NCBI GenBank assembly: GCA_964614415.1
Contig: CAZTLE010000094.1
Location: forward strand, 1 to 15,464
Direction of reading: 5' to 3'
Length of the DNA: 15,464 nucleotides
From: CAZTLE01 sp964614415
Lineage (GTDB): Bacteria > Bacteroidota > Bacteroidia > Flavobacteriales > Flavobacteriaceae
How positions within the stretch are numbered: the first letter of the stretch is position 1; each line of letters starts with the position of its first letter. Below the pieces are notes generated by a model. It ran no database searches. It saw only the letters and a program-made list of their open reading frames with translations, and was not told where the DNA came from. This document shows, in pieces, positions 9,287 to 15,464 of this stretch. A program made the translations under genes and the position numbers.

Positions 9287-10702
9287 TTACAAAGTGAATC
9301 CCAACGCATTGTAAAGTTTGGCCGTAGCCAATAACGACTTTACACTTAGGTCATTTTCCTTGAGGCGCGCCTCGATCAATTTTTGCTCTCGTGAGTTTAC
9401 AAGAAACAGAGAACTTTCTCCCAGTTCAAACTTGCGCTCCTCGGCCCGCACCAACTGCTGATAATTGGCAACAATGGAAATAATAAGTGATTGCTGAGTT
9501 TCCAGGGAGTTAATTTCCTGATTCGCTGATGTGATCTTATTTTGCAGGGACAAAGAGGCGTTGAGCCTGTCGAGATTTGCATCCTGTAGCTTTACATTTG
9601 CCAATCCCAGATCTCCACGCTCCTTTCGCATGAATAAAGGCATTCGAAAGGTAACACCACCCTTATACTCGGCAGTATTGAAGGAATTCAGATTGTCTGG
9701 ATCCCCCGAAAGAAAGTTGTACTCCAGGGTCAATCGCGGTAGCAACTTGTTGCGTTTTAGCGACCGATCTACCTCCAACTCGTTTATTTTTGCCTGCAAG
9801 CTTCTTAGCTTGGGATGGTTTTCAACCAGAGTCTCCGGATCGCTTATTCCTTCCAGGGCCAGAGAAGCGGTTAGTATCTCCAATGGAGGAGGAAGGGGAA
9901 TCACATTCTCCTGTATCTCCAGAGGAGTGTCATTGAGCCATAAAAAGTTGCTCGTTTTCAACTGGGTTTTAATGCGTTTTAAGCGGGCCGCCTCGAGATT
10001 CAGTTGCCTGTTTTGGAAGGTTATCTTGGCTTCCGTACTGTCAATGGCAGCTTTATCCCCGGCAGTAACACTCTGCTTTACGCCTTCAAATCGTATTAAA
10101 GCATTGTCCAGAAATTGATCGTATATCTGCTCTTCGTTATATGCCTGTAACCAGTCCAGGTAGGCTTTTGTAGCCTCGAATATGAGGTCGTTCAACAGTA
10201 AATCCCTGTCTGCCTGAGTACGCTCACGAAAGAATTTAGCCTTTCGTAAATTGGCCATACGCTCGTTGATCAGAAACCCGCGGGCAATATCCAGTGAGAC
10301 CCCGGCACTGTACAATCCGCCATCCGGCACCGAAAGTTCCGGATTCAGGAATTCTCCGGAATTTTGCTCAAAATTCGCTTTGAATTCCAGACCGTACCAG
10401 GTGGGAATTTTGAATGTGGTGTTCAGCACATCCCAGTACTCGGTCCCCTTAAACTCTTTACGGTCATAGTCTACCTCGATCTTGGGATCGAAACCGCCAC
10501 GTGCCCTGATGAGGGAAGCTTCCCCTTCCGTAAGGCGGAGGTTGGCTTGCTTCATCAACGGATGATAGGCCTTAACATAACCTATGAATTCCTCATAGGA
10601 CAATGCATTCGGCGACATTTCGGCAGGGGTGTCCTGAGCCGAAATGTTCCATGAAAACAGCGCAAGCAGGAGCGCAATGATGGCAGAGGGAATGCGTATC
10701 AT
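9287..10702 (-). CDS. TolC-family outer-membrane efflux protein
   Basis: This 471-residue protein has an N-terminal signal peptide (hydrophobic SAIIALLLALFSWN, cleavage probably near ISA|QD at residues 22-23). The mature part has two long, Leu/Ala/Glu-rich coiled-coil halves, each with a strand region, as expected for trimeric TolC-type channel-tunnels. Typical segments include 'LSYEEFIGYVKAYHPLMKQANLRLTEGEA' near the N-terminus (pattern ALxxAxxxNPxL of the family) and 'KFELGESSLFLVNSREQKLIEA' near the C-terminus (pattern G.xxxxxVLxAxxxL). In Gram-negative cells such proteins form the outer-membrane exit duct for an ABC or RND pump. The start ATG (10702-10700) overlaps the stop of the upstream adaptor gene by four bases (ATGA), so translation is probably coupled. 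It is the last gene of the operon. Its stop lies 12 bp from the stop of the convergent giant gene. Whether it serves secretion or drug efflux cannot be told. Confidence 0.93.
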   Translation of the reverse strand: MIRIPSAIIALLLALFSWNISAQDTPAEMSPNALSYEEFIGYVKAYHPLMKQANLRLTEGEASLIRARGGFDPKIEVDYDRKEFKGTEYWDVLNTTFKIPTWYGLEFKANFEQNSGEFLNPELSVPDGGLYSAGVSLDIARGFLINERMANLRKAKFFRERTQADRDLLLNDLIFEATKAYLDWLQAYNEEQIYDQFLDNALIRFEGVKQSVTAGDKAAIDSTEAKITFQNRQLNLEAARLKRIKTQLKTSNFLWLNDTPLEIQENVIPLPPPLEILTASLALEGISDPETLVENHPKLRSLQAKINELEVDRSLKRNKLLPRLTLEYNFLSGDPDNLNSFNTAEYKGGVTFRMPLFMRKERGDLGLANVKLQDANLDRLNASLSLQNKITSANQEINSLETQQSLIISIVANYQQLVRAEERKFELGESSLFLVNSREQKLIEARLKENDLSVKSLLATAKLYNALGFTL

Positions 10703-12057
10703 TTTTTCTTGGCATTGGTGGTTTTAACAGTGCTTTCGGGCTGATAATAGTTGGGAGGGAATCCATTGAGCCTTCGCCATACTTCATACCAGATTGGTAC
10801 ATCCTCCAGCAACGCAATTGTGTAAGCACCCGAGCCAACACGTACATTTTCAGGCCAGGGCTGCTCATCCTTATCGGGGGCGATCAGTATACGGAACTTT
10901 CCATTTTCGCTTATGAAAGTTTCAATAGCGACCACTTCACCGGCAAAGGTTCCATAGGACGCATTAGGCCATCCGCTAAAGAAGATGGCGGGCCAGCCGT
11001 CAAACTGTATGCGTACTTTTTCATTGAGGTGTATGAGTGGAAGGTCCAGTGGATCCACATAGGTCTCCACAGCGAGATCGTACTGAGACGGCATTATACT
11101 CACGAGCTGCTCTCCCTCTTTGAAGGTCTCCCCCAAACCGGCGCGCAGGGCTTTATTGATAAATCCGCTTTGAGGCGCCGTAACGTAATACATACTGCTC
11201 CGTATCTGGTAGTTAACCGTTTGATTTTCGAGTTTGGCCACCTCAGCCTCAGTTTCGAATTTAGATGAAGCAGCCGTTGCCTTGTCACTTTGGGCTTTAG
11301 CTATTTTATCGCTGTACTCGGCAGTAATCCTGCTTACTTCAACCCGTGCGTTGATAAGCTCGTTCCTCGTTGCGAGAAGCTTATTCTCCTGGGAAACCAG
11401 CTTGGCCTGCATTTCCTGCTGCTTTAAGCGCTTCTCTTCTACATCCGTCACCGCTTTAAGGCCTTCTCCCTGGAGTTGCAGGGTTCGCTGGTACTGCCGC
11501 TCTGCAATCTTGTAATTGGTACGCACGGCTTCGAGGTCGGTACTGTCCGAGATCACTTTGAGCCGTGCTTGCTGCACCTTATTTCTAGCTTGTTCCATTT
11601 TGAGAGAACGCTCCTGTTGGAGTGCTCCAATTTGATTTTCTAGCGCCGTGATCTTATCTGAATAGGACGCCACCGAACGCGTTTTGGCCTCACGCTGCTC
11701 TACGGTTCGGTCTACCAGATTGGGGTCCTGATATTCCGTTTTTATTTCTGAAATACGCAAGATAGTATCCCCTTTTCGCACTGAGTCTCCTTCACGCACA
11801 TACCAGTGCTCGATTCTCCCGGGTATCTGCGATTGAATGGTTTGAGGCCGCTGATCCGGAGTGAGCGTGGTCACATAGCCGTTGCCCGTAACATTCTGTG
11901 TCCAGGGCAGGAAAAGAATGATCAGGGCGATGATCGAGAAGGTGATCAAAAAGCGGTTGAAATACTTGTAATGGTCCGGTCTGTTCGCCTTGGAAAAAGC
12001 GGAATAGTCGTCCAGTTTCACCTGCTTATTTACGTTATTGTGTGTTATATTGAGCAT
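10699..12057 (-). CDS. HlyD-family periplasmic adaptor (membrane fusion protein)
   Basis: This 452-residue protein links an inner-membrane ABC pump to an outer-membrane TolC channel. Residues 1-34 are cytoplasmic and polar, and residues 35-52 (FLITFSIIALIILFLPW) form a single membrane anchor. A half-lipoyl segment follows at about 79-101 (GRIEHWYVREGDSVRKGDTI). A long charged coiled-coil hairpin spans roughly 115-285. The second lipoyl half is at about 290-320 (YYVTAPQSGFINKALRAG), and a beta-barrel region includes 'KVRIQFDGWPA'. This order is that of HlyD/EmrA adaptors. The C-terminus is polar and Lys-rich (TTNAKKK) and longer than a minimal adaptor. The start codon is 4 bp after the ABC gene stop (TAA GAAG ATG) and the 3' end overlaps the TolC-type gene, so the three pump genes should be made in fixed proportion. 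Confidence 0.92.
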   Translation of the reverse strand: MLNITHNNVNKQVKLDDYSAFSKANRPDHYKYFNRFLITFSIIALIILFLPWTQNVTGNGYVTTLTPDQRPQTIQSQIPGRIEHWYVREGDSVRKGDTILRISEIKTEYQDPNLVDRTVEQREAKTRSVASYSDKITALENQIGALQQERSLKMEQARNKVQQARLKVISDSTDLEAVRTNYKIAERQYQRTLQLQGEGLKAVTDVEEKRLKQQEMQAKLVSQENKLLATRNELINARVEVSRITAEYSDKIAKAQSDKATAASSKFETEAEVAKLENQTVNYQIRSSMYYVTAPQSGFINKALRAGLGETFKEGEQLVSIMPSQYDLAVETYVDPLDLPLIHLNEKVRIQFDGWPAIFFSGWPNASYGTFAGEVVAIETFISENGKFRILIAPDKDEQPWPENVRVGSGAYTIALLEDVPIWYEVWRRLNGFPPNYYQPESTVKTTNAKKK

Positions 12058-12061
12058 CTTC

Positions 12062-13723
12062 TTATTTGTCTGAAAGGGTTCTGTCTTTTAATACAACCGT
12101 TCTACCGCATTTGGTCTGCCACAGCGGATTTCTACTGGATACAATAAGCGTCCAGGGACGCTCGGGTGAAATGAGGTAATCTGTTATTCGCTGTACTTCT
12201 TCCGGATCAAAGTACTCTAAAGGATCTTTGAGCAGAAGTAGCTTAGGCTCGTTGATTATGGCCCGGGCAAGTACAATGCGCTTCGAAATAGTATGTGGTA
12301 TTTGCTGCCCCTCGGGATACAACATTGTTTGCAATCCGTTGGTTTGCTCCTTGATAAAACTCATGAGGCCTACTGCCCGGATAACCTCCGTGAGGCGCTC
12401 TGGGGTAATTGTGGGGTCACCAAAGGTGATATTCTCGCGGATAGTTCCTTCAAAAGGTCGCTGCTCCGGAAGTACCTGACCCACAACTCCACGAAAGGCA
12501 TTGGCGTGTATGCCCTCTATGGAATTGTCGTTTATGTAGAAGGTGCCGGACGTGGGCACGATAAGGCCCGAAAGTAATTTCAATAAGGTAGTCTTTCCCG
12601 AACCTGGACCACCCAGCAGTACTACACGCTCTCCGGGAGCAATCCGCGCCGTGATATCTCTTAGAATCGTTTTGCCTTCCGGGGTGGTATAATCTATACT
12701 GTTGAGTTCTATAGCGAGTTCCGAGGAATTGTCAAATGGGTTCAATCCCTCCTGGGCCTCCAGGTCCTTGTCGACTACCTGACCAATCTTTTCCAGAGAG
12801 GTTAGGATATCGTAAAAGGTCTCCAGTCCTGTAATGAGCTTTTCTACCGAACTCATTACCAAAAGTATGATGATCTCTGCGGCAACGAACTGTCCGATGT
12901 TCATTTGCTGATTGATTACCAGTAGTCCACCAATGATCAATAGCCCCGCAGTTACCAACACCTTGAAACCGATCATCTGAGAAAACTGGATTAGCAGTAT
13001 CTTGAAATGACTCTCACGGGACTCTAGGTAGGAAGCTGTTAGTTCGTCATTGCGCTCCATGGCCAGGTTTGTTTTCCCGGATAGCTTGAAACTTATCAAC
13101 GAACGCGCTATTTCCTGGATCCAATGCGCCACCTTATACTTGGCCTTGCTTTCCTCCAGACTGGTCTCCAATCCGCGGCGGGCTGTATATTTAAACACAA
13201 GGTAAATGAGCACAACCAGTAGTATCCCGTAAATGATAAAGAAGGGGTGGTAGAAAGAAAGTAGCAACAGTCCGAAAATGATCTGCAGCGCTGCCGCTGG
13301 AAAATCAATCAGTACTTTGGACAGCCCTTTCTGAACGGTTAATGTATCAAAAAAACGGTTTGCTAACTCCGGCGGGTAATAGCTGCGCAATTCGCTCATC
13401 TTAACCTTTGGGAATCGATAGGCGAATTCGAAGGAGCTGCGCATGAATATCTTCTGCTGAATGTTCTCCAGGATCCGTATTTGCATGAGCTGCAAACCTC
13501 CCTGAAAGCCGACTCCCAGTGTAACTAAAATTACGAGGACGATCCATGAGGTGCTAAGTTGGGCTCCCTGGATAAGGTTAATGATGGCCTGAACTCCCAG
13601 GGGTAGGGATAGGGCTACCAGACCTGCGAAGACAGCGTAAAAAATAATCTGCCGAATGTCTCTTCGGTCCAGTCGGAGGAGCCCCACAAATCGCTCCCAG
13701 GGTGTCAAGTTTCCGTTCTTCAT
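12062..13723 (-). CDS. ABC half-transporter (fused membrane and ATPase domains) with degenerate ATPase motifs
   Basis: This 553-residue protein has the layout of type I secretion or exporter half-transporters, which work as dimers in the inner membrane. The membrane domain spans about residues 22-310, with hydrophobic helices near 25-50, 59-80, 138-178 and 244-292. No C39 peptidase domain precedes it. The ATPase domain starts about 335 with an aromatic A-loop residue (Y345) and an intact Walker A (GGPGSGKTT, K377). Beyond that, key residues are lost. The Q-loop region reads GQVLPEQRPFEGTI, with Pro at the usual Gln position. The LSGGQ signature reads IPHTI (475-479). Walker B reads LLLLKDP, so the Mg-binding Asp is K499 and the catalytic Glu is D500. 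The H-loop His is S530 (IVSSRNP). The D-loop Asp (D506) is kept. The reading frame is intact, so this is not ordinary decay. Hydrolysis may be weak, need a partner ATPase, or be absent. It lies 11 bp after the TetR gene and 4 bp before the adaptor gene. Confidence 0.9.
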   Translation of the reverse strand: MKNGNLTPWERFVGLLRLDRRDIRQIIFYAVFAGLVALSLPLGVQAIINLIQGAQLSTSWIVLVILVTLGVGFQGGLQLMQIRILENIQQKIFMRSSFEFAYRFPKVKMSELRSYYPPELANRFFDTLTVQKGLSKVLIDFPAAALQIIFGLLLLSFYHPFFIIYGILLVVLIYLVFKYTARRGLETSLEESKAKYKVAHWIQEIARSLISFKLSGKTNLAMERNDELTASYLESRESHFKILLIQFSQMIGFKVLVTAGLLIIGGLLVINQQMNIGQFVAAEIIILLVMSSVEKLITGLETFYDILTSLEKIGQVVDKDLEAQEGLNPFDNSSELAIELNSIDYTTPEGKTILRDITARIAPGERVVLLGGPGSGKTTLLKLLSGLIVPTSGTFYINDNSIEGIHANAFRGVVGQVLPEQRPFEGTIRENITFGDPTITPERLTEVIRAVGLMSFIKEQTNGLQTMLYPEGQQIPHTISKRIVLARAIINEPKLLLLKDPLEYFDPEEVQRITDYLISPERPWTLIVSSRNPLWQTKCGRTVVLKDRTLSDK

Positions 13724-13734
13724 AGCAAATTGGT

Positions 13735-14403
13735 TTATGAAATGGCTTTAAATACGAGGTCGGTATAAAAGCGAATGATATTGTTCTTTCCTTCTTCAAA
13801 ATCGGTAAGCGAAGGAAGGTGTTTGGAGAAAAACCGCTGATGATGTGCTCCCTCTATCATTGTGGAAACAAGCATGTGCGGAAATTCGAAGTCCGGATTA
13901 ATGGCCAGCACCATGTCACTAACGCGTTGAACAACCCTTTTATAGGTTTTGTAGAAACCCTGGGCGTTTTCGGCATCCACATCTTTGGTATGGTATGTCT
14001 TGCCGGACTCGGATATAATAATCTTTTGAAGCAATGCCTCATTTATAAAGGAAAAACTGGCGTCTTCTGTGATCTCCTGGGTAAGCAGCTCTATCGCAAG
14101 CTTTAATTTGCCTTCCGCATCCGGCATGCTGTGTGTCATGAATACGAGGCGATACTCCATCCAACTCCAGTACCAGTTAAGGAGATACACAAGGAGGGTG
14201 TGTTTACTGTCAAAGTAGCGGTAGATCGAACTTTCGTTAGACCCGATCTCGGCACCCAGCTTTTTAAAAGTGAATGCCTCGAATCCCAGCTCAACGATCA
14301 TCTCAATACTTTTTGACACGATCTTACGACCCAGTTCTGTTGACTCCGGGTTCTTGATATACAAGTTGGGGTTAATCGTTAATTGAATGCCAAGCTTATC
14401 CAT
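13735..14403 (-). CDS. TetR/AcrR-family transcriptional regulator
   Basis: This 222-residue protein carries an N-terminal TetR-type helix-turn-helix at about residues 26-70. The first helix reads 'IVSKSIEMIVELGFEAFTF', the recognition region is 'KKLGAEIGSNESSIYRYFDSK' in outline, and this is followed by the usual 'TLLVYLL' helix. The first 24 residues are an extra N-terminal tail; the next in-frame Met (residue 35) would cut into the DNA-binding domain, so the ATG at 14403 is preferred. The remaining helical C-terminal part would bind a ligand and dimerise; the ligand is unknown. TetR members usually repress their own promoter and neighbouring pump genes. Here the regulator is the first gene of the pump operon, 11 bp before the ABC gene, and a 13-bp palindrome lies 28 bp upstream of its start. 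Autorepression of the whole operon is therefore the simplest reading, as an inference. Confidence 0.92.
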   Translation of the reverse strand: MDKLGIQLTINPNLYIKNPESTELGRKIVSKSIEMIVELGFEAFTFKKLGAEIGSNESSIYRYFDSKHTLLVYLLNWYWSWMEYRLVFMTHSMPDAEGKLKLAIELLTQEITEDASFSFINEALLQKIIISESGKTYHTKDVDAENAQGFYKTYKRVVQRVSDMVLAINPDFEFPHMLVSTMIEGAHHQRFFSKHLPSLTDFEEGKNNIIRFYTDLVFKAIS

Positions 14404-14423
14404 AGTTTGGTATTTTGCGACAA

Positions 14424-14431
14424 CAAAAATA
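14424..14431 (-). promoter_or_regulatory. Candidate Bacteroidota -7 promoter element for the export operon
   Basis: On the minus strand this reads TATTTTTG, which matches the TAnnTTTG consensus of the main Bacteroidota sigma factor. It lies 20 bp upstream of the TetR gene start, so the transcript would have a very short leader. No clear TTG -33 element is seen at the expected 17-23 bp spacing; the nearest sequence is a weak CTTTC. The promoter may therefore be weak or need help. Confidence 0.5.
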
Positions 14432-14444
14432 ATAGTATTACTAT
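14432..14444. promoter_or_regulatory. Palindromic candidate operator of the TetR-type regulator
   Basis: The plus strand reads ATAGTATTACTAT, a perfect 6+1+6 inverted repeat; outer bases extend the symmetry in part (AT-N-core-N-AT). It directly abuts the candidate -7 element on its upstream side and would fall between the -33 and -7 positions, where a bound repressor would block RNA polymerase. Size and symmetry suit a TetR-family dimer. Binding by the adjacent regulator is inferred. Confidence 0.5.
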
Positions 14445-14457
14445 CATATTATGAAAG

Positions 14458-14494
14458 TTTAACTATTTTTTATGATTGTTTTGCTTTTAACTAT
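14458..14494. repeat. Pair of 9-bp direct repeats upstream of the export operon
   Basis: TTTAACTAT occurs at 14458-14466 and again at 14486-14494, 28 bp apart start to start, in the AT-rich gap between the LysR and TetR genes. The left copy also sits within a small palindrome (AGTTTAACT, 14456-14464). They could be extra regulator sites, but in such AT-rich DNA chance is a real alternative. Confidence 0.25.
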
Positions 14495-14521
14495 GGGAGC
14501 TTTTGTATTAGGCAGATGGAT

Positions 14522-15442
14522 TTATTGTTCCACCCAGCTGAAGTATTTCTGCTGAATTTTGTGTCGCTCTGCTTCCAGGTAATTGATGAATGCATTAGCG
14601 ACCGGAGATAGTTTCTTGCTCTTACGCCACACGAGATTCCATTGGGTATGCATGGGCAATCCCTTATATGGTATAATGGTAATTTTTTCCTGATCAACGG
14701 AGTTCTTGATCCCTATAAGAGGCATTATCGAGTAACCCAGGCCCGCAATAACGGCCTGTTTTAGGGCTTCGTTCGAAGTGAATTCGATCTTCTTGGCTAC
14801 CGGAAAGTTCTTACCCTGAATAAAGGCTTCCATGGCATTACGAGTAGCCGAGCCGGATTCCCGGTATAGCAGAGGTTCTTCCTTGAAGATGGCCTCTTTT
14901 TTACCCGTTCGTTGTTTTACCCGTTCCGTACCACCTACCAAATAGAGGCTGTTCTTCAGTAGCGGAAGTGACTCCAGTGCAATGTGGTCCGGCAATACGG
15001 AAACCAGCGCAAAATCCACTTTGTTCTCTTCCAGATCCTGCACCACCTTTTGTTTGTTGGTCACGTCCATCGAAAAATCAATGCCGGTGTGCTCATTCAC
15101 AAAACCGGACAGGTAATAGGGCATAACATATTTTCCGGTAGACACGACCGAAATAGACAGTTTCCCGGCCAACCGGCCTTCATAGGCCTGGATCTTGTAT
15201 TCTATGGCCGCCACCTCATCGAGGATTTTTCGCGCGGCCGCAGCAATCTCTTCTCCAAAGGATGTGATGTAGAGTTTTCTGCCAATAACCTCGGTAAGCG
15301 GTAAGGGAAACTGCTCCTGAAATTTTTTCAGTTGTATGGACACGGCCGGTTGGGTGAGAAATAAGGATTCGGAAGCCCGCGTAATACTCTTTTTGTCAAC
15401 GATTTCCAGAAAGACCTGGAGCTGGTGCAATGTATAATTCAT
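14522..15442 (-). CDS. LysR-type transcriptional regulator (CbbR/CysL-like subgroup)
   Basis: This complete 306-residue protein starts with the LysR winged helix-turn-helix (residues 3-65: LHQLQVFLEIVDKKSITRAS, then LFLTQPAVSIQLKKFQ). A linker helix follows, then an effector-binding domain from about residue 92 (GKLSISVVSTGKYVMPYYLS). The segment RESGSATR (194-201) resembles the ESGSGTR anion-binding loop of CbbR/CysL-type regulators, so a small anionic effector is plausible. LysR regulators normally act on a divergent neighbour, and here that gene would lie beyond the right edge of the window. Only 22 bp upstream are visible, so its promoter cannot be described. It is on the same strand as the TetR operon, separated by 118 bp with no convincing terminator hairpin; some read-through is possible. 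The exact target is unknown. Confidence 0.92.
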   Translation of the reverse strand: MNYTLHQLQVFLEIVDKKSITRASESLFLTQPAVSIQLKKFQEQFPLPLTEVIGRKLYITSFGEEIAAAARKILDEVAAIEYKIQAYEGRLAGKLSISVVSTGKYVMPYYLSGFVNEHTGIDFSMDVTNKQKVVQDLEENKVDFALVSVLPDHIALESLPLLKNSLYLVGGTERVKQRTGKKEAIFKEEPLLYRESGSATRNAMEAFIQGKNFPVAKKIEFTSNEALKQAVIAGLGYSIMPLIGIKNSVDQEKITIIPYKGLPMHTQWNLVWRKSKKLSPVANAFINYLEAERHKIQQKYFSWVEQ

Positions 15443-15464
15443 AAACGATTATTATGATTCTAAT

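Noticed and set aside
9531..10118. 195-codon open frame antisense to the TolC-type gene
   Set aside because: It lies wholly inside a well-supported gene on the other strand, is Ser/Arg/Phe-rich with no family features, and is a typical complement artefact.
14478..14521. Terminator hairpin after the LysR gene
   Set aside because: Only a three-base GCT/AGC stem can be drawn and there is no T-run on the transcribed strand.
15451..15464. ATTA-N6-TAAT on the minus strand as a LysR autoregulatory box
   Set aside because: Only four-base AT arms are present, at the very edge of the window; too weak to call.

Overview
The window looks like a chromosome segment of a Bacteroidota bacterium, most likely a flavobacterium. 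The reasons are a TAnnTTTG-type -7 promoter element, start codons without good Shine-Dalgarno sequences, and the overall character of the proteins. No tRNA, rRNA, CRISPR array or insertion sequence was seen. Coding density is very high: the longest gap between genes is 118 bp (14404-14521).

Plus-strand block (1-9274). Three genes lie head to tail with gaps of only 5 and 17 bp, so they are probably co-transcribed, and the operon starts before the window. The first is the 3' part of a large fibronectin-III-like (FN3) protein. The second is an 819-residue phospholipase D (PLD) superfamily protein with a long unrecognised N-terminal region. The third is a 1569-residue, strand-rich giant protein with no confident family. 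The two genes whose starts are visible have no signal peptide. I cannot assign this block to a described system. It is the best candidate here for undescribed biology: a membrane-lipid or phosphodiester enzyme made together with two large, probably structural or binding, beta proteins.

Minus-strand export operon (14403 to 9287). The order is TetR-type regulator, ABC half-transporter, HlyD-family adaptor, TolC-family outer-membrane protein, with gaps of 11 and 4 bp and then a 4-bp ATGA overlap. This is the layout of a complete tripartite type I secretion or efflux system. The ATPase domain is odd: Walker A is intact, but the signature motif, the Walker B Asp, the catalytic Glu and the H-loop His are all replaced. 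A perfect 13-bp palindrome abuts a TAnnTTTG box just upstream of the TetR gene and is a good candidate for its own operator. The two blocks converge with 12 bp between stop codons.

Right edge. A complete LysR-type regulator (15442 to 14522) lies upstream of the TetR gene on the same strand. Its target is probably the gene beyond the window edge, not the export operon.
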